64,000 nt of DNA from contig NW_022098001.1 in NCBI RefSeq assembly GCF_002288925.2, positions 13,140,557-13,204,556 of the forward strand. The letters run 5' to 3'. The position numbers and the translations under genes are program-made. Position 1 is the first letter of the stretch, and each line of letters starts with the position of its first letter. This stretch comes from Delphinapterus leucas (Eukaryota; Chordata; Mammalia; Artiodactyla; Monodontidae). Shown here in pieces: positions 23,236 through 34,540 of the stretch. Under the pieces are notes generated by a model, which saw only the letters and a list, made by a program, of their open reading frames with translations, was not told the DNA's origin and did not search any database.

Positions 23236-24582
23236 GTTGTCTCATTTTTTTTTTGATGGGTGGGGCTGTGTTCCTGTCTTACTGGTTGTTTGGCCTGAGG
23301 AGTTCAGCACTGGGGTTTGCAGGCAGTTGGGTCAAGCCAGGTCTTGGTGCTGAGATGAGGTCTTCCAGGAGACCTCCAATTAATTTTCCCTGGGGTCTGA
23401 GGTTCTCTGTTAGTCCAGTGGCTTGGACTCAGCACTCCCACCACAGGAGCTCAGGCCCAGCCCCTGGCCTGGGAGCCAATATCCTGTAAGCCACGTGGTG
23501 TGAAAAAAAAAAAAAAAAAAAAAGAAAAGGCAAAACAATAATGAAGAATAAAAAATATAAAATTAGAATAATAAAAAACGTATTAGAAAAATTAAAAATA
23601 TAAATGAAACAACAACAAAGTAAAACGGAACCACAACAGCAAAAAAAATCCCCCCAAACAGAAAACAAACAGAGGACTTCCCTGGTGGTGCAGTGGTTAA
23701 GAATCCACATGCCAATGCAGGAGACACAGGTTCAATCCCTGGTCCGGGAAGATCCCACATGCCTCAGAGCAACTAAGCCCATGCACTACAACTACTGAGC
23801 TTGTGCTCTAGAGCCCACGTGCCACAACTACTGAGCCCATGTGCCACAACTACTGAAGCCTGTGTGCTCTAGGGCCTCTGCCACAACTACTGAGCCCAAA
23901 TGCTGCAACTACTGAAGCCCACTCGCCTAGAGCCTGTGCTATGCAACAAGAGAAGCCACCACAATGGGAAGCCCCTGCACTGCAATGAAGAGTAGACCCC
24001 ACTCACTGCAACTAGAGAAAGCCCACACGCAGCAACGAAGACCCAATGAAGCCAGAAGTAAAAAAAAAAAACCCAAAAAACAAACAAACAAAAAACTGGA
24101 ACAGGCTTTGGCTGTGGGGGTGGGGCCTCGGCTCAGGGCCTGTGCAGCTGGAAAAGGCCCTGGCGGGGTGGGGTGGGGCAGGGCCTAAGGCTTGGTGCAG
24201 CTGGAGGGGACCTCGGAGTGTGGAGGGTCAGGCCTGGGACCTCAGCAGGCTCCCCTGGGTCCGAGTGGGTGGGGGAAATGCTGGCCCATTTCCTTCTGAT
24301 CCTCTGATCCCTCGAGTGTCTCTCCCTGTCCCCGTTGATCCCCTTGTGTGAATGGGCCCTTCCGGGCATGGGAACCCTTTCCCTCCCCTAGCCACACCAC
24401 GGGGACACCGGTCCCATCCGGCCTCCACTTCTCCCCTCTTCTTCCCCCCACGCCCTACCTGGTCACTCGGGGGTTCCCCTTAGGTTTCCAAGGTCCCCCA
24501 CCAGTGCCTGGTAGGTGCTCTAGTTGTGAGGAGACACAAACTCTGTGTCCTTCTACTCCACGATCTTGACTCTGCCCTGGGG
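23236..24582 (-). promoter_or_regulatory. L1-b 5' UTR (internal promoter region), split by a SINE
   Basis: GC-rich distal half (24085-24582), A-rich top-strand tract (23502-23670, pyrimidine-rich in L1 sense) and proximal half (23240-23500). The same three-part layout is seen in L1-e. L1 5' UTRs carry the internal Pol II promoter; here it is degraded and interrupted by the SINE at 23674. Confidence 0.65.
23674..24072 (+). mobile_element. CHR-1-like SINE, sense, long form
   Basis: The head is 'ggacttccctggtggtgcagtgg'. The body has at least five repeats of 'ccacaactactgagccc' or close variants, then 'gcaacgaagacccaatgaagcc' and an A-rich tail. It inserted into an A-rich tract, so the target duplication cannot be set with confidence. 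Confidence 0.92.
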
Positions 24583-24595
24583 TTGCCATAGTTTA

Positions 24596-24950
24596 AAATA
24601 GGGTGGTCTGGGCATGCCTGGCTGAGAAGGAAACATCTGAGTAGAGGCTTTAAGGGGAGGTAAAGCATGATCCATGCACATATCTGGGGAAGAGTGTTCT
24701 AGATAGATGGCACAGCAAGAGCAGAAACAGAGAGTGTGCTGGAATTCGAGGAGGTTGATGTGCCAAGAGTGGCTTGTGCAAGGGAAGTAAGAGGAGACAG
24801 GCAGACAGGGGAGGGGATGGGACAGATCTAGGGGGCTGTAGGCTGACCTGAGGGCTTGGCTTTTTCTCTAAGTGAAGTGAAAGTTTTGGGAGGGCTCTAA
24901 GCAGAGCAGTGACAGGAGACACTCTCCCCACCATTAGATAAACACTGAAC
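24596..24950 (+). mobile_element. Ancient mammalian-wide repeat, right part
   Basis: A continuation of 17565-17754: 'atagggtggtctgggcatgcc', 'catatctggggaagagtgttctagatagatggcacagcaagagc' and 'gggctgtaggctgacc'. The rejoined order is that of one element split by L1-b. Confidence 0.55.
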
Positions 24951-27079
24951 ACAGGCCTGGTTTTGCTCTATCATTATTCTGCCTGGTTCCCCTTTACTAT
25001 GGCTCATCGCTTAGATGAGTATCTTAGAGTCCAATTCCATGAATTCTAGGGCAGGTTCTCTTTAGAGTTTAGGCAATACCTTATCTCTACTTACAATGGT
25101 TGTGTACCTCAAAACTCACAAATCATACTTTGTGTATTCTCTGATTGTCCTGGCCTTCCCTTCTCAGATCTGTCTAGATTTTCTGTAACCACTAACACGG
25201 CACTGCTGGCCTTCCCAGGGCAATTCTCTGATTGCTTTCACCATGGATTTGTTACTCATGGCTTAGACTTTCAATGGTTACCTGGATTCGGTCCCTCTCT
25301 GGACAAATCATGTCAGATTCTGCCCCTGAGATATTGCATCTCTTCTTCTGTGAGACTTCTTTGGGTTCCAGTAACTTTTCCTCATACAGTTATAATTAAG
25401 CCATGTCTTTTTCTTTTTTCCTAATGTTCTATTTCAGAGCAGTTTGATCTATTTTTCTTTTTATTTTTGTATCTCTTCGGGCCTTCAGTATCTCATTTCA
25501 TGTTTCATATCCATCTAGACTATATCCTAAGATCTCAACATTTTTCTTAAAGAAACATCTCTTGTTCTTCAGTGAAATCAGCTGGTCTTCCTAGGCTTGC
25601 TTTCATTCTCAGAGCCCAGAAGTACCCTCTGGGGCTGGGACCTGGATTACAGTGTCTCCAAGCAGCTTTCTGGAATGTATCCAGTTTCCAGCACCAGCTC
25701 TAGGATGCTAGGCAGTTATTATCGTGGATCAACACACCTCAGAAAACCTGAACTTTTCACTCTAGAATAAGGTTGCTCATTGTCACCTCATTAAAATAAT
25801 GAAATTAACAGAGCTATGACCTCTGAGGTTCAACACAGACCTATGTAGGCATTTCTTCCTTGATCACATAGAGGTTGAAATTTAAGGAGGCTAGTGGGGG
25901 AAGAAAAGAAGGTTTTGCTAGATATAATCTCCTTTAAGAGCAATGAAGCAATATCTTACTGTCCCGAGCTGCCAAAATTCATTTTTATGGAATCAAATCC
26001 ATGAAGAATTGGCTACGGTACATGTAATATTGTGAATGTTAGAATTTGCACTTTGTTTCTCTAGTTATTCAGGCTGTGTGAAAAAAACGCCTATTGCCAG
26101 CCCACTCCCCCCTGGCTACTCAGAGAGTATTATTACTCCACTTAGGAATTACACTCTAAACATGGACTTCAAGTAAGACCATTTCAAATGGTAGAATTTG
26201 AGGGTGTGATGGGCCATTTAATCTCCATATCTTCCTACCTCTTCCTCTCCACTCTGACTTTTTGTAGAAACAGGTGACCCATTTTGAAATGCCCAGTATG
26301 AGACTCCCTACTTCTGAAGTTCACCAGGCACAACAATTTGAGTTCCTTTCAGCTTGGCAGTGGGCAATCCTGCCAAGGTTCTTAACTGGAGAGATTTTTC
26401 AACTGGGTCAGCACATCTATCTGAAGCAATTTCACTTGTGTCAGGGCATCAAGAATTAGTTTCTAGAGACCCATGGGTCATACATCCTTAGTGGTTGGTA
26501 GGATGAGGTTGTGAATGTTGACACACTGGTTACAAACATATGTGGATGGGCTGCATGTGCATGTTCTCATGTGCTGCAGACTTGTCATTCATTCATCACC
26601 AAATATATATTGAGTAACTACTTTATTTCAGGTGCCATTTTTGATGCTTAGTTTACTACGATAAACAAGAACCTAAAATATGCCACAACCCTGATAGTCT
26701 AGCAAATCAACACTTCCCAACAGGAAGAGGACATGATTGGCATCGCTTGGCTCTTTGGATCTCTATTACTGCACTGCCCTAGACATGGTCTCTACCTGGC
26801 AGTATGGCTGACTGTCTACATCTTGCACTTGTCTCTCACTACACTTGTAGCCATGACATCAACCAAGCATCTGGAAAAGCAAGTACTGGTGAGAACATCT
26901 GTATAATATAAATTTAACATGAGCCTAAATTTGCACCATTATACAAATGGGCTAAGTTGGTGATTAATGGCCCTTACTGGCATGGGAATAGAATCATAGA
27001 AAGATGTAATTTTAGATGTAGAATGGATATTACACATCATGCAATTCAATCCCTGGTATGCACTAAAAACTACAAAGCC
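24951..27079. other. Unassigned non-coding stretch (2.1 kb)
   Basis: No exon or clear repeat. 26585-26665 ('attcattcatcaccaaatatatattgagtaactac') is a weak trace of an old L2-like or related repeat. The plus frame 26274-26459 matches nothing I know. Confidence 0.4.
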
Positions 27080-27620
27080 ACCTACTAACTTAGTCACTGA
27101 TGTATTAATTCAATAACTATTTATTCATTGGCTATTAGGCATAAAGTATTATGAGAGGCACTGGAGATATAGTAGTAAGCAGGATAGATTTGGCCCATCA
27201 TAGAGCTCTTAGATTACGAAGGGAAAAGCATGAAACAGCTAATTACACAGTAAATTATTTCATAACATAGAAATACAATACAAAAAATACAAAGGAACAT
27301 CTAATAAGAAAAACACTCCCCTTGTCTAGGGGAATCAAAAAGTCTTTTCTGAGGAAGTGAGGATGTGGGGAAGCCTGGCCAAGGCAACTATATGCCCCAA
27401 GGCCAGAAAAAGACTGACACATCACAGACTCTGAAAGGAATCAGGTGGCTAGCATATACTGAGTGAAGGGAACAGTGATTCAGCTCAAAATTAGAAGAGA
27501 AGGCCAGGGTCCTATTATACAGAGTCTTATAGGTCAGGTTAAATACTTAAAATTTCATTGTAATTAATGTAAATTCACTTAAAAGAGTATATCAGGTAAA
27601 TTATATAGTTCATCTTTCAA
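27080..27620 (+). mobile_element. Second copy of the ancient mammalian-wide repeat, 5' part
   Basis: 'aactatttattcattggctattaggcataaagtattatgagaggcactggagatatag', 'gaggaagtgaggatgtggg' and 'gggtcctattatacagagtc' follow the same order as the copy split by L1-b. Strongly decayed. Confidence 0.45.
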
Positions 27621-27718
27621 TTAGTTTTGCTTCTATACTTAACTTTTTCTGTATGCAGTGTTCTCAGGAAAGGTTTAATACATAGAGTACAAAGATTGGC
27701 TTTTGAGAGCCTATGTTG

Positions 27719-27783
27719 ACTTTTTTTCATTGTAGTAAAAAACACATAACATAAAATTTGCCATCTTATTCATTTTTAAGTAT
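27719..27783 (-). mobile_element. Old L1 3'-end scrap, antisense
   Basis: 'cattgtagtaaaaaacacataacataaaatttgccatcttattcatttttaag' matches the start of the antisense L1M 3' region also present at 30105. About 65 bp only. Confidence 0.6.
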
Positions 27784-28689
27784 GTTGACTCATAAATCTC
27801 ACAAAGGATGTGAAAGCCATGGCTTCCAACTCAAAGGGACACAGACTTGAGAGAATAAAGGTCTTTTGACTAGAAATATCAGGTAAAAACCTGAAGAAAG
27901 TGACACAAGGTTTACCCAATAACAATAGATTAGAAAGAATCTACCCAGCAATGTAAGAGTTGGTTTTAACCAAAAGGGAATAGCATTGTGTTCCACTAGC
28001 TAGAAGGAGGGACTGGGAGAGGAAGCAACCAGAGCTTAAAAGTAATGGGCCTCTGAAAAGTGCTTGGCACCTTGACCCCACCTCCATGGAAGGATTCCTG
28101 AAAAGAAGGGCAATGTACTATTTGGGGGAATCCTAGGGCAGATAGCACCCTTGCTGTCTTCTTAAGGGGAGCACAGGACACCATACACCTGTTCAAAAAG
28201 CCCTACATTTAATCAATGGGTCATGCCAGCCATCTCTTGCTGTGTAAATGTCACCCCAAAACATAGTGGCTTTAAACAAGAGCAATGATTTTAACATCAG
28301 TCATGGTTTCTGTGGGTCAGAAACTCAGGAAAGGCTCAGCTGAGTTAATCTAGTAACAATGCTATTGGAACGTCAGCCATCACATCTGTGTTCCAGACTC
28401 CAAGAAGAGTAAAGAGGAGAAGGGTAAAAGAAATACACTTTCCAGCTAAGATATTTCACTTTGATGATTGTCCTCTCCCAGGAAAGTCTTCCTGGAAGTC
28501 CCACACATCATTTCAACTTGCATCTCCCTGACAAGAACTGACCCATATAGCCATGCTTAACTCTGAGATACTGAGATATGTGATCCTTTTGTAGTCTCAA
28601 ATAAAATCACCATTCTCTTGAAGATGATGGGCATCTAAAATATGAAGGGCAAAATAAATTGTGGAAGACAATTCGCATTCTCTGCTGCA
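27784..28689. other. Unassigned, with a possible old repeat at 28225-28560
   Basis: 28225-28330 ('cttgctgtgtaaatgtcaccccaaaacatagtggctttaaac ... ctgtgggtcag') has the look of a widespread old mammalian repeat. I cannot name the family. Nothing recognised in 27784-28220. Confidence 0.35.
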
Positions 28690-29530
28690 TTACTTAAAGC
28701 ACCCTGAGTTTTAACCCATAACAGACTCAGTTGCCTGGCAACTGGTTAATTGCCAGAATCCAGTTGAGAGATAATGACTTGGGCAGAGATAAGAGCAATG
28801 AGGATTCAAGTGACATTAAAGAAGTAGAGTCAACCAGGCTTGGTGATGGCTTGGGGGAAGAGATTGTGTTAAAGATGACTTCCAGAATTTGGACTAGAAT
28901 AACTGGTTGGGGTGGGGTGGGGAGAGGGGGATAGTAGTACCATGCACTGAAATAAAGATCACTGCGAGAGGACCTTGTTTGGAGTAAAATAATAAATTCC
29001 ATTTGAAGTATGTTAAATTTGAAGAGCTTTTGAGGCATCTGAAAGAAATGTGAGGTAGGCAGTTGGGTGTTAGGGTCTGAAGCCCAAAGAAGTCTGAGTT
29101 GGAAGTAGTATATATTTGGGTATCAGTATGTAAACAGTGATTGAAGCCATCCATGGTTGTAGATAGAATAACTTAGGATCAGTTCATAAAGTAAGTAGAT
29201 TTTAAAACTAAGACTGGGACTAAGCCAGCAAAGGAGACTGAAAAACTGAAAAATTAGGTGAGAAATCAGGAAGTAAAATGGCATGTAAGCCAAGGAAAAA
29301 AATGTTTCAGGAAGGAGAGAGAAGACTCAGATATTTGCACTGGATCTTATGATATAGAGGTCACTGGGACCTTGTAAGAGCTATGTCAGTGGCTTGGTGG
29401 AGGCAGAAGTTGACAAGGGTGGAATGAAGAATGAAGGAGAGGTGAGGAATCAGAGACAATGAGAGCTGTCTGCTCTTGAGAAGTCTGTCTATAAAGGGAA
29501 GGAGAGAAAACATGATAGCTGTTGAGGAGC
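28690..29530 (+). mobile_element. Ancient mammalian-wide repeat, 3' part
   Basis: 'gatgacttccagaatttggactagaataactgg', 'gtaggcagttgggtgttagggtctgaagcc' and 'gggtatcagtatgtaaacagtgattgaagcc' fit the downstream half of the same family as 27080-27620. Possibly one element with a decayed middle. Confidence 0.45.
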
Positions 29531-29637
29531 AGAGTCAGGCTTTATTTTGAACAGTTTATTTAAAAGCTATTGGTCATTTACAGAATCTAAGAAAAATGCT
29601 GACTAAGCAGAGTGAATTCATTCTAAGTTATGCCCAT

Positions 29638-29993
29638 TGTTATGGACTGAATGTGTCTCCCACAGATTCATGTATTGAAACCCAACACTCAATGTGATTG
29701 TATTAGGAAGTGGAATCTTTGGAAGGTGAGTGGAACTAGGTGAGGTCATGAGGATGGGATTAGTATCCTTCTAAGAGTCATAGAGAGCTCTCTTTGCCTC
29801 TCTGCCCTCTGCTATGTGAGAATGCAATGAGAAGTTGGCAGTCTGCAGCCTGGAAGAGGGCTCTCACCAGAACCTCATCATTCTGGCACACTGATCTCAG
29901 ACTTCCAGCCTCCAGAACTGTGAGAAATAAATTTGTGTTGTTTATAAGTTACCCAGTGTATGATACATTGTTATAACAGCCCAGACTAAGACA
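29638..29993 (+). mobile_element. Solo MaLR (MLT1-like) LTR, complete
   Basis: It begins 'tgttatggactgaatgtg', ends 'gactaagaca' (TG...CA) and carries 'ttccagcctccagaactgtgagaaataaa' near the 3' end. Flanks are cccat and tccat, a 5-bp target duplication with one change. An LTR without internal sequence or a second LTR is the usual result of LTR-LTR recombination. ERVL-MaLR is an old endogenous retrovirus-like group. Confidence 0.85.
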
Positions 29994-30104
29994 TCCATTT
30001 TGTGACCCTCAGCTCAAGCTATGAGTTCAGTCAGACAAGTTGGATTGGCCTAGCTTGGGTCATAGGTCATAGGCTCACCCTTCGATGAGGCAGAAAGGGT
30101 ATCT

Positions 30105-30478
30105 TTCTCTTTTATTGTATTTAAACATACATAACATAAAATTTACCACTGTAACCATTTTTAAGTGTATAATTCATTGGCATTAAGTACATTCACAGTG
30201 TTGTGATTTTTCTTTATCTCAAACAGAAACTCTGTATCCATTAAACAATAATTCCTCATTCTCCCCTCTTCTCATCCCCTGGGATCCTCTGTTCTACTTT
30301 CTGTCTCTATGAGTTTTCTTATTTTAGGTACCCGTTATGAGTGGACTCATGCAATATTGGTCTTTTTGCATCTGGCTTCTTTCACTTAGTATCAGTATAA
30401 TATCTTCAAGGTTCATCCATGTTTTAGCATGTATCAGAATTTCATTTTTTAAGGTTGAATAATATTCCAGAGTGGATA
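30105..30478 (-). mobile_element. Old L1M 3' region, antisense
   Basis: 'taacataaaatttaccactgtaaccatttttaagtg', 'tctgtttctatgag'-like sequence, 'catgcaatattggtctttttgcatctgg' and 'gttgaataatattccag' are in the order expected for antisense old L1. It stops abruptly at the gag-like block. Confidence 0.75.
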
Positions 30479-30479
30479 T

Positions 30480-31960
30480 CTTGCTGGCAGTTCTATGAGA
30501 CTGCATGCAAAGGAGGTTGGGGGACAATTGAGGTCTGGTACAGGAATGGCCAAGCAGGTTGCACGCAGCCGATCTGCCAACAGTCTTACCTCCCTGAGCC
30601 TTCAGACGCCTTCTCCCACAGTATGCAGGGAAGTTCTGGCATTTCATCCTCACTGACAGTTAACCTAGCAGACATAACACTGTTGCCAGGTGCCTGAGCC
30701 AATGCCCTAAATACAAACTCAGGGTAGGAATATGCATGTCAACAAATTCTGCCCTGTCAAGCCTTATAATTTGTCCTCCTTCTTCAAACACCCTTAGAAT
30801 TTGCTCCCAGGTGTTCCTCAGACTCCTGAAGATACAAATTGGTGAGGTCCTGTAAGTCTCTTTGTGTAGAGTACAGAGCAAGTCTTGTGATCTTATTTGG
30901 CTTATGTTGGGCTCTAACTCTCATTATGGGCTTGGAGGCAATGACCGGTGGTTGGGGTGGACCCCTAGGAGAGTGGCATCATTTTGTGAGGCGCCTGCCC
31001 AGGTGTGGTCACTGAAATGCTTTAACCATGGGGAGGCTGCTTGGGAGCAGGAGGGCCCGCCTCCACAGGCCAGGAAGTTTATGTGGGTTTATCATTCAAA
31101 GCTTCAATTGTGTCTGTCCAAACGTCCCTATTCTATATGCCGAGGTTCCATACCTTTCCCATAATGCTCTTGCCTTAGTGCAGGGCACCTGACAGCGTTG
31201 AACATCTACTTTGTGCTGCAGCCCTGCCACCCTTACTACCAGGCCCTGCACCTTATACTCAGCTATATGTATTTTGTGGCTTCAGGAGCTAAGACTCCTT
31301 CAAAGCTATCCTTCATGGTTTCTGATTTTCTTTCCTGTTCTGAGTAGGATATTCACCACCTTCAAGTTTTCCTTTACATTCTTTTTTTTTTTTTGCGGTA
31401 CGCGGGCCTCTCACTGTTGTGGCCTCTCCCGTTGTGGAGCACAGGCTCCGGACGTGCAGGCTCAGCGGCCATGGTTCACGGGCCCAGCAGCTCCGCGGCA
31501 TGTGAGATCCTCCCGGACCAGGGCACGAACCCACGTCCCCTGCATCGGCAGGCGGACTCTCAACCACTGTGCCACCAGCGAAGCCCTCCCTTTACATTCT
31601 TACTAGAGCATTGAAAATAGCCTACTTCTTTATAATCACCATTTTTGCCATAAGCAATCAAGTACCACAACCTCTTGATGGCCCAGTGCCTTGTCCTGCT
31701 CCCATACTTTATCCACCAGTGATTATTTGAGTGGTTGGATGCCGTGCTCCAGATGACCAGTGTTGCACCCGACCCCACACAACATTATCTATATTTTCCC
31801 AAAGTGTGCGAGCAACCTGATAGGAAGGTGCCATTTTGAAGTATTTAGAGAATACCTCTGGAACAAAGTGCCCATTAAATAGCTGACACGGCTGCTTTTG
31901 AGAAAGGAACCTGGGGAACCAGGACAAGGGGGCAGGGAACTTAGTTGCCACATGTACTTT
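30480..31960 (-). pseudogene. Endogenous retrovirus-like internal region (ERVL/MaLR gag-like), antisense fossil
   Basis: Minus-strand frames 31709-31951, 31560-31778 and 30660-30881 run in the same direction on both sides of a SINE (31384-31588) and read as ordinary protein-like sequence. The composition and the piece containing RAEFVDM resemble gag-like internal regions of ERVL/MaLR elements. They are broken by shifts and stops and cannot make a product. Neither flanking LTR is visible: the LTR at 29638 is in the other orientation. The assignment is by impression. An unrelated processed pseudogene is the alternative. Confidence 0.4.
31384..31588 (-). mobile_element. CHR-type SINE (CHR-2-like), antisense
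   Basis: Poly(T), 'tgcggtacgcgggcctctcactg' and the head complement 'ctgtgccacca'. The target duplication cctttacattctt is at 31371-31383 and 31589-31601. It interrupts the retrovirus-like fossil. Confidence 0.95.
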
Positions 31961-32171
31961 TTATACGTGTATAAAAATGATAATGGTGAAAACAGTTATA
32001 AAAGAAATATTCAATGTATGTGTGGGATTTAACCTGCTGAAGAATTTTCCAACTTTGTCTCTGAATCTCTTTGAGGATGAAAGAACTTGCCTTTTAGTGT
32101 AATAAAAATATACTCCTATATATTCCTATATATATAAATGGCTTATATGGGGAAAGAATCTTAAAAAAAAG

Positions 32172-32277
32172 GTGGATATATGTATATGTATAACTGATTC
32201 ACTTTGCTGTACACATGAAACTAACACAAGATTGTAAATCAACTATACTCCAATAACAAATTTTTAAAAAAGAAAAA
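32172..32277 (+). mobile_element. Short L1 3' tail, sense
   Basis: 'tgtatatgtataactgattcactttgctgtacac' and 'aactatactccaataac' followed by A-rich sequence are the last 100 bp of a cetartiodactyl L1 3' UTR. Severely 5'-truncated. Target duplication not clear. Confidence 0.8.
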
Positions 32278-32427
32278 AGTGTATTCCTCTTAACGCAATG
32301 ATGAATTTTTTTAGCTCTTACTATTATTTTCATAAGTCTGGGAGGGAAATAAAATGTAAAAAAGTAAATAAAAGAAAGAATTATTTTGAATATACCTAAA
32401 GTTCGTTTAAAAAATGAAGAAACACCT

Positions 32428-32731
32428 TTTTTTTTTTTTTTTTTTTTTTNNNNNNNNNNNNNNNNNNNNNNNNNNNNNNNNNNNNNNNNNNNNNNNNNNN
32501 NNNNNNNNNNNNNNNNNNNNNNNNNNNNNNNNNNNNNNNNNNNNNNNNNGGCCTCTCACTGTTGTGGCCTCTCCTGTTGCAGAGCACAGGCTCCAGACGC
32601 ACAGGCTCAGCAGCCATGGCTCATGGGCCCAGCCGCTTCGTGGCATGTGGGATCTTCCCGGACCGGGGCATGAACCCGTGTCCCCTGCATTGGCAGGCGG
32701 ACTCTCAACCACTGCGGCACCAGGGAGGCCC
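32428..32731 (-). mobile_element. CHR-type SINE (CHR-2-like), antisense, containing a 100-N gap
   Basis: Poly(T) before the gap is the SINE tail. After it come 'ggcctctcactgttgtggcc' and the complement of the head up to 'caccagggaggccc'. The flanks 'gaaacacctttttt' and 'gagacacccattttt' suggest an imperfect target duplication. Confidence 0.88.
32450..32549. other. Assembly gap, 100 N
   Basis: A round-number gap at the poly(T)/SINE-body border. By comparison with 31384-31588 only about 10-20 bases of the SINE plus tail length should be missing, so 100 is likely a placeholder. Confidence 0.95.
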
Positions 32732-34540
32732 GAGACACCCATTTTTCATCTCCTAAGGGGGTAATATGAGCTGGATTCTGGGTCCAAGGGTCTCTGCTGA
32801 AGCCAGGGAAGTTGGTGCCGTGCTGAATGTGTTAGGAGGCTGAGGTGTGTGAACTGGAGATTAGGTCAGGGTAGACATTCTGAAATGAGTAATCAAGCTG
32901 ATGCCAGGATGTATAAATACAGTTGAAGTTGGATTGAGTCAGGTGTCAGAGACAGATAGGCAGGTAAGAATCCTACACCAGGGGAAAAAGCACCAGTGGT
33001 GATTATTCTGGGAGGGCAGGAATTCTGTGGTCTCTTCATTTATAAAATGTGTTGGATTAATTGATCTTTAAGGTACCCTTAAGCCTAAAGTACATCAAAT
33101 GTATAATCTCCTTTAAGTGTAGAATAAATACAACAGAATAAAATGTGGATACACCTTATTTAAAAAGCTGAATGCATCAAAATCCAGATTTTGAAAAGAA
33201 GCAAATTGAAGATGATAATTTACTCTTAAGAAGCATCTCCCATGGGCATCCTTTTCGGTGATTATTTACCTTGGGGACATCTGAGAATCACCTGGCTGAT
33301 TCTCCATACCCAGGAAACACTCCAGAGCAATTAAATCAGAACCTCTGGGGATAGAACCGGGGTATCAGTACTTTTAAGTCTTCCTTATGATTTCAATGTG
33401 CAGCCTAAGCTGAGAAACACAAATAGTGAACTTAACCAGTTGGATTCATTTAAATTAAATACCCCTGTGATACAATTTCTTTAATCAGGAAAACTGGAGT
33501 CTGCCAGAAATTTAAAAGAGGAGTTTATACGGGTATGCAATCATGAAAGCAAAGTTGTAGTGTTAGGATATGTGGATACTAAATCCAAGAGGAGAACAGC
33601 TGTGTGTCTCCTGAGACGCACCTAATAAAGGACAGAAGGCACATCATGAGGAAGACATTGAACCAGGTGATTATTTCTAGAGAGCATTTACCAACTCTCG
33701 GAGGTGGAGATCTGTTGATTAAAGTTAAATTCACACTTGCATTGTATGTTTGAAACTGGTTGTTGTGTTTAATTTAACTGCTAAGTAAATTTAGTTAGAG
33801 GTTTATACACAGTGGGTGATTATTTTTGAGCATACCTCCTTCTGTTACAAAGCCTGGCTAAAACCACAGGGTGCATTGGTTATATGAAAAACAGCCCCAC
33901 ATTTGCTCATTGCACTGGTTTCCAGGAAGGGATGACCACTCCTGGTAAAGTCATTCTTATCTATGTTGTGAAAAAAGTAGGGAAAGGAGCTTGGGAACTT
34001 CAGCCTCAAATAGGGGTGATTCTAAGTGGGTGATCCTTAAAAATTCAAGAAGATGCCTTCAGTGCTCAGCTAGGAGTTGCATGAGCCCATTAATGAAATT
34101 AGTGCTCATATAAAAGGAAGTGTTTGTCTCCCAGGAATGGGACTCAGAGATGGGGAAGTGAGACAGGGAGTTGTGGTCTTGTCATTTCGTTGTTACAAAC
34201 CATATTGTTTTTGAATTTTGTAAACCATAAACATGTGTTAATTTCATTAAAATTAAATGAAAATTAAAAATGGAAGAATGCATTAATTTATAACAGTGAT
34301 TTTGCCTAGGGAAAGGAAAAGGATTATAATTATTCAAAGTTTTTGCTCAATATGCTTGTGAATTGTCCAAATTTTTTACAAGAATATATTCAAGCATTAC
34401 TTCTATTATTAAAATAAGTAAAATAATGTAAAAGTGAAAGAAATAACAAAAGAATATATCTTAGGGAAAAAAATTTCATTTTAATGAAATGAATGACTGA
34501 TAGACTTTGAAATGTAAATAAAATGGTGGACTAAAAGTGT
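32732..34540. other. Mostly unassigned stretch
   Basis: Apart from the MER5-like piece at 33265-33425 I recognise no repeat and no exon. 34200-34540 is AT-rich. Confidence 0.4.
33265..33425 (+). mobile_element. MER5-like (hAT-Charlie) DNA transposon fragment
   Basis: 'acatctgagaatcacctggctg', 'aaatcagaacctctggggatag' and 'gcctaagctgagaaacac' follow the MER5A layout. No terminal repeats can be defined. Confidence 0.5.

Larger units (their letters stand above)
17768..24582 (-). mobile_element. L1-b: old, nearly full-length L1, antisense, with nested insertions
   Basis: Read on the minus strand it has 5' UTR, ORF1, ORF2 and 3' UTR in order. The flanking 13-bp direct repeat ttgc(tg/ca)tagttta, at 17755-17767 and 24583-24595, differs at two positions. 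The host repeat continues on both sides. Two CHR SINEs (21880-22281, 23674-24072) and other L1 3'-end pieces (18408-18652) lie inside it. All frames are heavily broken, so it is older than L1-c. Confidence 0.88.

Noticed and set aside
23600..24090. Minisatellite ('ccacaactactgagccc' repeats)
   Set aside because: These are the normal internal repeats of a long CHR-1-like SINE with clear head and tail.
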